A program made the position numbers and the translations under genes. A DNA stretch of 64,000 nucleotides from Pyropia yezoensis (lineage: Eukaryota; Rhodophyta; Bangiophyceae; Bangiales; Bangiaceae), in NCBI GenBank assembly GCA_009829735.1, contig CM020619.1:9848375-9912374 (forward strand), in the 5' to 3' direction. Below, piece after piece: positions 10,600 through 19,732 of this stretch. The notes below the pieces were generated by a model. That model was not told the origin of the DNA. It saw only the letters and a program-made list of their open reading frames with translations, and searched no databases. The number at the start of each line of letters is the position of its first letter. The first letter of the stretch is position 1.

Positions 10600-13047
10600 T
10601 CAGTGGGTAGACCCACTGCCCGAGGGAGGCCACTCACGCGTAAGCGCGTAGACCTCCGTGCTCCACCGGTCGGCAACATCACGACGGTCGACCACCCGAG
10701 TTACCTCGGTGCATAGCTGGACGAGGGTGCTGCGGCCAGCCTCCACGTCCTCCAGAGCTTTCTGGAGGCGGTCCAGCACGCCACCGAAGCAACGCGCTGA
10801 CCCAACCAGCGCAGCACCTGGGGGGATATCCCCCCAGCTAACAGAGAGACCCCCCCGCATTGCGCGGGTAACAAGGGCGTCAACGCCCTCATACCAGAGA
10901 CGGGGACCCCCGTCATGTAGGACAGGGGCGGGAGGTGACACTGGCGCAGCCAGAGGAGCCACAGGAGCCGACACGGCTACCACCGGAGCCGGTGGCACCT
11001 GATACGAGGCCCGGTAGGACCCTACCGAAGGGGCTCCACCGTAACCACGGCGGTACTCCGCCCGACGACGGGACACCTCACGCTCCCCACCCACAGAGCC
11101 CCACTCTCGGGGACGACGGCCAACCGCCTCCGGCATCGGGTTACCGAACCACGGAGCAAGGACCTGAAGAGGGTCATGGATAACCATGGGAATACCCAGG
11201 TCAGCAACAGCCTCGGTGGATGCCCACCCATGGCAACTGGGCTCACCCGGCTGAGTACGCCGGACACGCAACGAGTAACGAGGCAAGGGGGAAGCCCCAG
11301 CCTGCGGGTCCCGGTACGGGGGAAGGGCCAACACCCCAGCCCAGTTCACGGCATCGTGAACGGCCAGCAAGGCTTCGAACTCCCGGGCCAACCCGGTCTT
11401 GGCGGCTATCAGATCCACGCCCAACTGCGCGATGTGCCGACGGACACCCGTCGGAAGATGAAACAGACGACCCTGCCGGCGGACGGACAGCAAGAAGGAT
11501 GAAGCCTGCCCGAGGGTAACCTCAAGGGTGAAGGTACCCTGCAACGGGTGGACCGGTCGCGAGGCCAACACACTCCCGAAGTATCGGAGGCAGGAGCCGG
11601 TGTCAAACCGGAAAGCAGGGGCGGGTTCCCACCCCTCCTGCCATAGCGGCGGGCGCACGGGAGTGTATACCGGAGCACGACCGTTGCCGGTCTGCAACGC
11701 ACACGTTATATCCGTGCGGAACGCATCCGCCATGACACCATGGTTACGTCGCCAACTCGACGCCGACTTCAACCCCGCCATGGGCGGGTAGGGAGCCGTC
11801 AACGACAGATACGGGGGTACCCCCGGGTAGTAGTCAAAGTCGGGATACCGACCGGTACGGCTCACCGTCTCCCCAAACGCAACCGGCTCCGCCGCCGCCG
11901 CAATCCCCCGAGCACTAGCCGGGTAGTCAATCTCCCGCGGCAACGCGGGGGCAATCAAGTCGCAGACCCCGAAGTTGGGGTCGAGGTAGACCTCACCCCG
12001 TCCCACCCGGGTGCGCCAGAGCTGCGCATGCCGGTCGTCCGGCTGACTCAGGATCCAATGGTGTTCCACCCGGACCGCGTTCGGCTGGTTGACCAGCCGC
12101 ACCAACTCCCGCTCCCAGCACGGGTCCACCTTGACGCGCCGGGAGGATTCTCCACGGGGATGCACCAGGTGGAAGTCCACCCGCATACGCCCATCGGACT
12201 CCATCGACTCTTGCACCGTGAGGCCTCGAACCCGAGCCACCAAGTCGGACACCGACATGGCGGGTTGACCCGCCGCCACGGCGACGCCGCCACCCAACGG
12301 GGCAACCCGGGCAGGACCAGGAAGAATCGGGGGCGCCGGGGGACGCACCACCGGCAGAGGGGCCGACGCCGGAGGTGGACGAGGCCGAGGAGGAAGAAGA
12401 AGGGCGGGCGCCCGCCCGGAGTAACTCCCGGTGTCAACCGCCATGGGAGAAGGAGCGTCTTGACCGCTCGACACCCGCGGCACCGCGGGTATGGTACCGG
12501 CGCCGGCACCACCCGTCGGCGTAGCCCCCGCCTCGGAAGTGGAAGGCACTTGGACAGCCTCCGGAGCCGGAGCCCCGGCAATGCGGACACCCGCACCGTC
12601 TTGACCCACCGCACCGGGTGTCGCACCGCCACCACCACCCGCGTCAACGTCGGGTCCGCCTCGAGGAGTCATCGCCCGGACACCCGGACCACCTTGACCA
12701 GCCGGAGTCGGCTGCGGGTCGCCACCTCCGCCGCAGGGCGGACCATCTTGAGGTAGCTGCGGTGAGCCGGCACCGGCACCAGGCTCCATCCGGGCAGCCG
12801 GCAGAGAGGGGGTAGAAGCCGCCACGCGCAGTTGACCGCCGGGTTGACCTCCGGCCGACGGCACCGTCGTGCCGCTGCACACGGACGACAGTCCTCCGGC
12901 CGACAGACGGACGGACACCGCAGGCCCGTCGTCGTCAGACGAGCTCACCCCGTAACGCGCGGCGTCGGGACCGACAGGCGCGTCGTCCTCCATCTCCTCC
13001 CCGATCAGGAGGTCTTCCTCCTCTTCAAGCACCTGGGGATAGGACAT
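10600..13047 (-). CDS. Antisense ORF (aORF) of E1, protein of unknown function
   Basis: An 815-codon gene on the strand opposite to gag-pol, between pol and the 3' LTR. I placed the start at the ATG at 13047 (MSYPQV). The frame extends further up only to a GTG, and the diverged copy in unit 4 begins MADPQV at the same place. Residues 1-30 are very acidic (EEEED, EEMEDD). Residues about 30-263 are a Pro/Gly/Ala-rich, probably disordered linker. From residue 264 to the end is a conserved, better-ordered region rich in Trp, Tyr and Arg, including VDFHLVHPRGESSRR and RFDTGSCLRYFGSVLAS. The last ~70 residues look helical. I recognise no domain. Additional antisense ORFs in this position are known from some plant Ty3/gypsy lineages, but I see no similarity to them by eye. 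Confidence 0.75.
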   Translation of the reverse strand: MSYPQVLEEEEDLLIGEEMEDDAPVGPDAARYGVSSSDDDGPAVSVRLSAGGLSSVCSGTTVPSAGGQPGGQLRVAASTPSLPAARMEPGAGAGSPQLPQDGPPCGGGGDPQPTPAGQGGPGVRAMTPRGGPDVDAGGGGGATPGAVGQDGAGVRIAGAPAPEAVQVPSTSEAGATPTGGAGAGTIPAVPRVSSGQDAPSPMAVDTGSYSGRAPALLLPPRPRPPPASAPLPVVRPPAPPILPGPARVAPLGGGVAVAAGQPAMSVSDLVARVRGLTVQESMESDGRMRVDFHLVHPRGESSRRVKVDPCWERELVRLVNQPNAVRVEHHWILSQPDDRHAQLWRTRVGRGEVYLDPNFGVCDLIAPALPREIDYPASARGIAAAAEPVAFGETVSRTGRYPDFDYYPGVPPYLSLTAPYPPMAGLKSASSWRRNHGVMADAFRTDITCALQTGNGRAPVYTPVRPPLWQEGWEPAPAFRFDTGSCLRYFGSVLASRPVHPLQGTFTLEVTLGQASSFLLSVRRQGRLFHLPTGVRRHIAQLGVDLIAAKTGLAREFEALLAVHDAVNWAGVLALPPYRDPQAGASPLPRYSLRVRRTQPGEPSCHGWASTEAVADLGIPMVIHDPLQVLAPWFGNPMPEAVGRRPREWGSVGGEREVSRRRAEYRRGYGGAPSVGSYRASYQVPPAPVVAVSAPVAPLAAPVSPPAPVLHDGGPRLWYEGVDALVTRAMRGGLSVSWGDIPPGAALVGSARCFGGVLDRLQKALEDVEAGRSTLVQLCTEVTRVVDRRDVADRWSTEVYALTREWPPSGSGSTH

Positions 13048-13633
13048 GATAACGGGTGCGGAGTTACCCGCGCCCACAAGCCGTCGACGGCTACAACCCG
13101 GTACGATGGGATAACCGGGACGAGCCAGGGAAGCGCGGACACCCGCGCTTATGACCACAAACGGCCACGAGAAGCGCCTCAGGCGCGCGGGTCAACCCGC
13201 GCCCCACGAGGCTACGAACGGGCTCCACCCAGGCACCTGGGCGGGCCGGGGCCACACCCCCGTACGGGGCAACCAAGAGAGGTTCACCCCGAAACCGCCC
13301 CCGCGAAAAGCGGGAGCGGCCGCCCCCATTCACTCGGTAACACGAGAGGGGCCCCCCTACCACCTGGCACCTGGTGGCGGATCCGCTTGCACCACCCCTC
13401 GGAAAGGGGGGTCGTGAACAAAAACCCGCATCGGTAAAATTAACGGTCCGGAAAACGGATCGTGTGTGTACCACACAAAGGGGGGCACCCCCCTCGGACA
13501 ACCTCGAAAAGGGGTGTCTGTCGCGACTGGGCGCAAAGCCCCACCCGACGGGTAAACAGTCACGCGACCCACTTACATTCGGTAACCCGAATGCAACTCG
13601 ACCCGAGGACGGGCCGAATCTAAGGGGAAGATA
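13048..13633. other. Upstream region of aORF and 3' untranslated region of E1
   Basis: Non-coding on both strands. It should contain the promoter of the antisense ORF, unless the LTR itself fires backwards, and it ends in the polypurine tract. It is dense in inverted repeats: CATTCGG-TAAC-CCGAATG at 13576-13593, GGGCGCAAAGCCC near 13535, and G-run/C-run pairs around 13400 and 13485. No clear TATA box is visible on the minus strand. Confidence 0.5.
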
Positions 13634-13995
13634 TGTAGCAATATGGTTGTCCGTATTGTGACCCTAATATCAGGGGGGCTACTTCTAATCCTTAACTTCA
13701 ATGTGAGAGTCCGGACTGGTCACGGTATCTATAAGTTACGGATGACCAGAGGGACTTGCATCTTGGGGTGGAGGGTAGTTAGTAGTGTCTCCGAGGGTTT
13801 ATAACGAGGGGGCCGGTGGCGAATCCACCGCCGGCCAAGGTAGAACAACAAACCCCTCCCATTTGGGCTCCCATCTTGGTCCCGTGGCTTGCGCTCCAAG
13901 GACAGCAACCTTGGCCTCCCGGTGACGTTGGTGCCGATCCCCCTTGGTGAGTGTTCCCTGAGAGTGGACGTGCGACGGATTCCTATTGTGCTACA
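13634..13995 (+). repeat. E1 3' LTR
   Basis: 362 bp. I read no difference from the 5' LTR at 3175-3536, including the family-unusual stretch CTTCAATGTGAGAG that E2 and E3 do not have. Confidence 0.95.
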
Positions 13996-14000
13996 CATGT
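13996..14000. repeat. Target-site duplication CATGT, right copy (E1)
   Basis: Partner of 3170-3174. Confidence 0.95.
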
Positions 14001-14435
14001 ACGTGGCGTCATCCCTCATCCAATGCACCCCGGAGTGCATGCGAGCGTGTGCTGGGGGGGGGGGGTGAGAGCAGATGGGTGGCGAGGTCGCGCCCTTTTT
14101 TCTCGCGCTATGCTCTGAGCGCAAGCGCGCGCGTGCTGCCAGGGAGGCTCAGGTGGCGCGCTGGGGCGTCTGGCGCAGAGTCCCGGACGGGACTGCGCGG
14201 GAGCACAGGAGTGACCTTCTGCGAGACTGGCAGGAAAGTCCGCCTTGCCGTGGAACTACTGAGAGTTTAGGGACCATAATTGGCTCCAAGGGTAAACAGA
14301 CAGCGCTGACCACGTTTCTGCAGTCAGAAAACAGACAGGAAGACCCAGTCCACGAGAAAACTGGATTGAAGATGAGCTTCATATGAATCTAAAAGACTCA
14401 AATGAAGCTCAAGGTAGAATAGACACTAGTGTACC

Positions 14436-14464
14436 TATGGTACGTTGCACTAAAAAGATACATC
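14436..14464 (+). repeat. 29-bp inverted repeat, left arm
   Basis: Begins TATGGTACGTTGCAC and ends GATACATC. It matches the reverse complement of 16850-16878 at 28 of 29 positions. The outermost bases are TA, the target dinucleotide of Tc1/mariner elements. This fits either the ends of a 2.4-kb non-autonomous element or matching 3' ends of two tail-to-tail elements. Confidence 0.75.
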
Positions 14465-14698
14465 AAGCATACTTTTCTCAAGCCTCCGAGAACCTTCGGG
14501 CCACGGGCCTGCGCCAATCAGGTGCCTTCACGGTATGACCCGGTGTAATGGGCCCAACAAGGGGCGCGGTGGATCCCATCCGGAAAACCGCAGCAAGCGT
14601 ACTCATCAGGCGGGACAGCCGGAGGGGGGCACGCTCGGTGGGAGGGCCGCGACACGGGGGGTGGGGCTGGTGCCGTGGTCGGCGTCGACGACGGTGGG

Positions 14699-14703
14699 GA
14701 CGT

Positions 14704-14746
<43 letters not shown>

Positions 14747-14766
14747 AGCGACGAGGACGACGACAG

Positions 14767-14798
<32 letters not shown>

Positions 14799-14844
14799 GC
14801 GACAGCGACGGCATTGGTAGCGGCAGCGGCAGCGGCGGCAGCGG

Positions 14845-14875
<31 letters not shown>

Positions 14876-14945
14876 GGCGGCGACGGTCTCGGCGGCAAGG
14901 ACAGCGACGGCGACGAGGGCGGCGGCGGCGACGACGACGAGTTTG
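14699..14945 (+). repeat. GAC/GGC triplet microsatellite
   Basis: Imperfect tandem triplets, mostly GAC GAC GGC and then GGC AGC GGC. In one frame they read as Asp/Gly runs and in others as Arg, Pro or Ala runs, which is why long overlapping open frames occur on both strands here. Confidence 0.85.
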
Positions 14946-16849
14946 CGGTGCAGGGGAGGGAGAAGACGGTGGCGGCGATTGCGACGGCGACGGTACATAA
15001 GGAGTCGGTTGCGACCGTGGGCGCGGTAGCCGAGGAGGTGATGGCCGTCGCCCCGCCACTGCCGTTGCCCGCGGTGGCGGCCACCCCGCCTACCGTGGTG
15101 CCTGTGAAGCATGCCGCAGCGGCCGACGCGGCGTCGGTCGTGACCGCGGCGGTGGCGATGGCGACGGCGGCCTCCGCGGCGGCGGCCGACGCGGCGGCGG
15201 CGGCGACCAACGCCTACACGGCTGTCACGGCGGCCGCCGCGGCGGCCGCCGAGGCGGCCGCGACGGCGGGCAGGCCACAGGCGGCTGTGGCGACGTGTTT
15301 TTGGGGGGGTAGTGGCGGCGAGAGTATTCAGCGGGGGGGGGGAGTGGGCGGCAGGCGGTCGCGTGGACGGTTTGGTGTGGTGGGGGCAGGCCACATGCGA
15401 CTGTGGCTACGTTTTTACGGGGGGGGCAATCGTGGCGCAGGTGTCTGGGGGAGTGGGGGGGAGGGGGGCAGGTGGCCGCGGGGACGGTTTCAGGGGGAGG
15501 GCGGGGGGACGATGGTGGCGCTTCGTGAGGGGGGGGCCAGTCGGTGGGGACTGTGAGGTCGGTGTTTGGGCTGAGGGGTGTGGTGGCGGCAGACGCGCTT
15601 AGGCCGCAGGGAGAGCGTTGTAAGGGGCGGTGGCGTCCGTTTTTGGCGAGGGGCGGGGAGAGGACGTTGATTGCTTCGTTGAGGGGAGTCCGGTCACGCG
15701 TTTTTGGACGCGGGCATCTGCGGCGATGGCGAGAGAATTGATAGCTGGATGAGGGTACGGGGCTCGTGTTCGTCTGCGTGAGGGGAAGACGGGCGGGGTA
15801 AAGCCACTGTTACACCTGGAGTGGAGTGGGCGGCGGCGGCTGTAGTGGCGGTGGTGCTTGCGCCACCAGCGCCGGCGCCCGCGCCTGCGCAGGCTTTTTT
15901 TTTTTCTTTTGCGGGCGCAGGAGGTCGGGCGCGGCGGCACCAATGGGCAGTAGGGATATGCGCGGCGGGGCGGGGTACTTCTGGTGCAGCGGGAGCGGGG
16001 AGAATCTGGTGTTGGAATGGCGCAAGGTCTTGTGGGGACCGACTTCGAGGGGCCCTCGGGAGGGGCGGTGGCGATCAGCCCGACAAGCTAAAAAGCACCA
16101 ATGCTTCTCGTGCACTCGCGCCCCTTCTCACATGAACCATGCCCCCCCCCCCCACGCCCCTCATGCGCGCGACGTCTTCCCCCTTGCTCCCTGGGGCCGC
16201 GCACTGTTAGCGCCTACGCACCCATCTGGGCACACCCTCCCGCACCGCGCTCCGTTCGCCGAAGGTGGACCCGCCCAAGTCCCCGCATGAGGGACCGCCG
16301 CGGAGGGTAGAGGGCTGGGGGGGGTTGTCTCCCCGAGGTGCCTGGACCAGGAGAGGGGAACAGGAGAGGCAGGGGGGGGGGAGACCGCCTCATGAGGAGG
16401 TGTGCGGGGCACCTGCCGATCGTGCCCGAAAGGGCATGGTACACATGTGTACCAGGCTTCTTCGTATACCAATTAAACGAGCCCATGACATGGAACATTT
16501 ACCCCACGAACGTCCCTCTGGACTCGGGCACGGAAAAATGTTCTCAAAACAATGGCCTCCTGGTGCCCCCCGGCTCCTCCCCAAAATCGACCACCCCTCT
16601 TCCATGCCTCAGTTAGGACATGGGCCCGGTCCGACCCCCGAGACGACCAAAACAATCCGAAAAGGCAGTCCCCATTTCAGGGTCGCAAGCAACCGGTCCA
16701 CCCAGGGTGTCCCAGAGAGCGGTGCACCAGCCAGGAGACCCAGGAACCTCATGAGTTCGCATGGACCTCTGTGATCCTTCTGTCAGCATAGGGGCCGTGG
16801 ACCTCGTCACAGCCTGTGTCCTGCCCGCGCCCGAGCGGAGAAGAACATC

Positions 16850-16878
16850 GATGTATCTTTTTTGTGCAACGTACCATA
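16850..16878 (-). repeat. 29-bp inverted repeat, right arm
   Basis: Reverse-complement partner of 14436-14464 with one mismatch. It ends only 9 bp before the stop codon of the split Tc1/mariner transposase (16888-16890), so it may instead be the terminal repeat on the 3' side of that transposase gene. Confidence 0.75.
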
Positions 16879-16887
16879 CGTTTTTTA

Positions 16888-16952
16888 CTAGTACTTCGTG
16901 GGCGAACGGTGGGATCTGACCACGGCTCTGCAACGGCGCACCATAAAGTCGG
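16888..16952 (-). pseudogene. 3' end of Tc1/mariner transposase gene, cut off by E2
   Basis: Read on the minus strand, these bases encode the last ~21 residues (DFMVRRCRAVVRS, then HRSPTKY) and a TAG stop at 16888-16890. This is the usual tail of an IS630/Tc1-type transposase, with the family's M-x-R-C motif. The reading frame joins that of 48968-49925 exactly when the 32-kb E2 insertion and one copy of its GTCGG duplication are removed. This short piece is therefore the missing end of that gene and not a separate ORF. Confidence 0.9.
16948..16952. repeat. Target-site duplication GTCGG, left copy (E2)
   Basis: Directly precedes the E2 5' LTR. The partner is at 48963-48967, directly after the last LTR of the tandem array. 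Confidence 0.93.
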
Positions 16953-17315
16953 TGTAGCAATATGGTTGGCCGTATTGTAACCCTAATATCAGGGGGGCTA
17001 CTTCTAAGCCTTTACTTTCAATTTGAGAGTCCGTACTGGTCACGGTATCTATAAGTTACGTATGACCAGAGGGACTTGCATCTTGGGGTGGAGGGTAGTT
17101 AGTAGTGTCTCCGAGGGTTTATAACGAGGGGGCCGGCGGCGAATCCACCGCCGGCCAAGGTAGAACAACAAACCCCTCCCATTTGGGCTCCCATCTTGGT
17201 CCCGTGGCTTGCGCTCCAAGGACAGCAACCTTGGCCTCCCGGTGACGTTGGTGCCGATCCCCCTTGGTGAGTGTTCCCTGAGAGTGGACGTGCGACGGAT
17301 TCCTATTGTGCTACA
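16953..17315 (+). repeat. E2 5' LTR
   Basis: 363 bp, TGTAGC...GCTACA, with the TATAA candidate. It carries several private substitutions in its first 90 bases. It shares the GGCCGGCGGCG variant and the C of GGGCTCC with the last LTR at 48600, which supports their pairing. Confidence 0.93.
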
Positions 17316-17540
17316 TTGGTGGAGCAGCAGGGGACGGGTTTCCGTCACCCTTGTGGTGACGCCGTCTTCGGCCCTGGCACACGGATAGGGATCCGGTCCT
17401 TTTCTTGTACTCGTGGTGTTGCGACCTGATCGATTGTGTCGAGCTTTTACCTGTGACTGTGATCTACTGTTACTCTCCCCAATCTACCCCCTCGCTCTCT
17501 TATTCGTGGTGATTGTTACGTCGGTTGACTGATTGTGACT
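17316..17540 (+). other. E2 leader with candidate primer binding site
   Basis: Same structure as the E1 leader: T, then TGGTGGAGCAGCAGGGG, then untranslated sequence to the gag ATG. Confidence 0.6.
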
Positions 17541-19724
17541 ATGTCTACCCAAGAGACGGGGAACGTTCAAGATGACGGATCGGCGTCGACGCCGACTCCG
17601 GAGGTGACTACGGGAACCGGGATCGGGAACCCGATCGACAACATTGAGACGCCAATGCTCTCCGGTGCCGGATCGACGTTTGGCACGGCTCGGACGGCAG
17701 GAGGCGGGGGCCCGCCTCAACTGTCATCGACCGACCTCACGCCGCCGCCTCCTTCACCAGGGGATTCCCTGATGGCATCATTGGCCCGCATCGAGGCCCG
17801 GTTTTCCGGGCTCGACGCTCGTCAAGATCGGACGGAGGACGCAATGGCAGTGTTGATGTCAACACGGCACACGACGGGACCCCGTCGTGTTCCTCCCACA
17901 CCGGTACGGTTTGCACCAGCCGGACTACTTTCGGAGTCCACCAGGGTCGACCCCGGTGCAGCTACTCCTGGACAACCCCCGGACACAATGGGGTATGGAT
18001 CCGACTCGTCGGCAGAGTTGGAACGGAGTCACACGGAGCGATACGCTCGGAGTACCCGAAGCGGACTCCGCGGACACGACCCGGCGGATACTTACGCCGG
18101 GGGAGAGTCGGTTATTGGGGGAGGGGGTACCCTCTCGCAGTACCCCCACGACGAAGGAGGCCCGGCAACTCGGGTTCCCGAGGTGCCGACGCCTGAAGTA
18201 CCATCTTCAGTGGTGGAAGCTATGACCGCGCAGGTAACTGCGAGCCTACTGAAGCGGATGGAGTCCGATGAGTTTGCTCACCAACTGGCTAAGCGACTGG
18301 ATATCCAGGACGCTGACACGGAGATCGTCAACGAGGTCTTCCGGTCGGTTCTTACTCCGGAACGTTATCGTTTGGAGGACCGCTCTACCACCGTATCGGA
18401 ATCGATGCGTAATACGTCGCATCGGGCGATCCGCTCTATGCAGACCCTTATGAAGGGAGTCCCTATGTTCGGGGGGCCGAACGGACGCCCGTTGGCAGTC
18501 ATCGGCTTCTTGACTAGCTTCAAGGCAGCCGCGGACAAGGCGCTCGTCAACAAGGGGCTGGCCCTGGAGATCCTCCCGTTCTTTGTTGATGAACGGGTGC
18601 GAGGCATTCTTCGCCAGGCATCCCCGATGCCGGGAATGAGGGTTGCTGCCACCCCCATGGATTACCGTGGGATTCTGAAGGAACTGCTGAGCAGTTACCT
18701 CAGTGAGGACAAGTGCGAGGACCACTATCGGGCCCTGCGCACTGCCACCGCCCAGTCCTGGGAAGATGAAGAGATGTTTGGACGCCGTATCCAAGAGCTC
18801 GACTACGAGCTGGGGAAGCTCCTCGGAGAAGGCGAGCTACGGGCCATCCTGTTCGCAGGAGTACCCAACTACGTGCGGATATCTGCACGGGGCGCCAACA
18901 CGGCACGGACGAACTTCAGTCGACTGATGCACATGTGCAAGTCCCTAGGGGACGCCTACGGAGTGCTACACCCGGAATGCGCCTTGGCCCCGAAGCCCAA
19001 GGGTGCGGGAGGCAAGCCCAGTCTTACCCCGGTACCGAGGCAAGAGAAGGTGGAACGTAAGGCCGCACCAGTACTGGTGGCGACCGAACATCCCCCTACC
19101 GGTGAGGATGAACCTCTAGTCGACCAACAGGGCTACCTGTTGCTACCGGCGACGCCGGTGATTGATGAACATGGTACGGTAGCGTACATCGCCCCGGCTG
19201 GAACCCAGTTCCAGGTCAACGAAGGAACGGGACGGCGCGTCCCGTATGTGCGGACTACGGGGTACTCCCCGGTGACGGGTAACCCTCACCAACCCTTGCC
19301 AACATGGGCGGTGCGCACGGAGGCACCTCCGCAGATTGCGGGCCGACCCAACCGGTTGGGGGAGTCCATGTTCCGGTTGACCCAAGGACCCAAGGTCTAC
19401 CAAGGAGCAGGCCCTCGGGCGCCCGAGGGAGGCAACCGCAACTACGGGGCTACCCCGATGCGAACTCAAGGGGGGACCGGTACGTCCGGATGTATGCTGT
19501 GTGGGGATCCCCAGCACTGGGTGTCTTCCTGCCCACTCATCCCCGAGGAGTCTCGGCGGGCAGCGGCGCAACGCAAGGCATCCACCGGGGGGTATCCCGC
19601 CAGAGCACCCGGACCCGCACCGGGTAGGCAGCCAGCCCCAGGCGGAGTACTGGCCGTCGAGGGGGCACCTCCTCAGCCGGATGTCCCGGCGGACAGCACT
19701 CTACCAAGGGCGGGATACGAGTAA
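17541..19724 (+). CDS. gag: Gag polyprotein of E2
   Basis: 727 aa, same length as in E1 and E3, open throughout. The ATG at 17541 starts MSTQETGNVQ. The CCHC knuckle CMLCGDPQHWVSSC is intact near the C-terminus. It differs from E1 mainly in the low-complexity N-terminal third (for example FAPAGLL instead of FEPAGLL) and near residue 480. The TAA is again followed after 8 nt by the pol ATG. This would be the particle-forming and RNA-binding protein of the element. Confidence 0.9.
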   Translation: MSTQETGNVQDDGSASTPTPEVTTGTGIGNPIDNIETPMLSGAGSTFGTARTAGGGGPPQLSSTDLTPPPPSPGDSLMASLARIEARFSGLDARQDRTEDAMAVLMSTRHTTGPRRVPPTPVRFAPAGLLSESTRVDPGAATPGQPPDTMGYGSDSSAELERSHTERYARSTRSGLRGHDPADTYAGGESVIGGGGTLSQYPHDEGGPATRVPEVPTPEVPSSVVEAMTAQVTASLLKRMESDEFAHQLAKRLDIQDADTEIVNEVFRSVLTPERYRLEDRSTTVSESMRNTSHRAIRSMQTLMKGVPMFGGPNGRPLAVIGFLTSFKAAADKALVNKGLALEILPFFVDERVRGILRQASPMPGMRVAATPMDYRGILKELLSSYLSEDKCEDHYRALRTATAQSWEDEEMFGRRIQELDYELGKLLGEGELRAILFAGVPNYVRISARGANTARTNFSRLMHMCKSLGDAYGVLHPECALAPKPKGAGGKPSLTPVPRQEKVERKAAPVLVATEHPPTGEDEPLVDQQGYLLLPATPVIDEHGTVAYIAPAGTQFQVNEGTGRRVPYVRTTGYSPVTGNPHQPLPTWAVRTEAPPQIAGRPNRLGESMFRLTQGPKVYQGAGPRAPEGGNRNYGATPMRTQGGTGTSGCMLCGDPQHWVSSCPLIPEESRRAAAQRKASTGGYPARAPGPAPGRQPAPGGVLAVEGAPPQPDVPADSTLPRAGYE

Positions 19725-19732
19725 GAGGAAGG

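Larger units (their letters stand above)
3175..13995 (+). mobile_element. E1: complete Ty3/gypsy chromovirus-type LTR retrotransposon with antisense ORF
   Basis: A 10.8-kb element bounded by identical 362-bp LTRs (TGTAGC...GCTACA) and the target duplication CATGT. Order: LTR, leader with primer binding site, gag, pol (protease, RT, RNase H, integrase, chromodomain), hairpin-rich spacer, antisense ORF of 815 codons, hairpin-rich region, polypurine tract (AAGGGGAAGA just before 13634), LTR. Identical LTRs point to a recent insertion, yet pol carries a nonsense codon at 9647-9649. The copy was therefore either mobilised in trans or mutated very soon after landing. It shares gene order and most protein sequence with E2 and E3. 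Confidence 0.95.
14001..16849. other. Non-coding, low-complexity stretch between E1 and the split Tc1/mariner gene
   Basis: No convincing gene. Contents in order: a 9-bp inverted repeat GAGCTTCAT/ATGAAGCTC (14374-14382 and 14402-14410), the left arm of a 29-bp inverted repeat (14436-14464), a GAC/GGC triplet region (14699-14945), an Ala-codon-rich stretch to about 15290, G-run-rich sequence to about 15800, and mixed sequence with C-runs to 16849. The long open frame at 14675-15556 has no ATG start and is explained by the triplet bias. If the 29-bp arms are ends of a DNA transposon, this stretch would be its cargo. Confidence 0.5.

Noticed and set aside
11740-12756. 338-codon Arg-rich open frame on the + strand inside E1, repeated in E3 and in the tandem units
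   Set aside because: It is the exact antisense of the aORF linker, its composition is the mirror of a Pro/Gly/Ala-rich frame, and it shows no domain. The minus-strand frame has the synonymous-change pattern, so this one is a shadow.
13048-13158. Longer N-terminus for the antisense ORF of E1 (and to 34338 in E3)
   Set aside because: The extended frames begin with GTG, not ATG, and the upstream parts are not conserved between copies, whereas the ATG at MxxPQV is.
14675-15556. 293-codon Asp/Gly/Ala-rich open frame
   Set aside because: No ATG start. It is generated by GAC/GGC triplets, and frames of similar length exist on both strands over the same bases.
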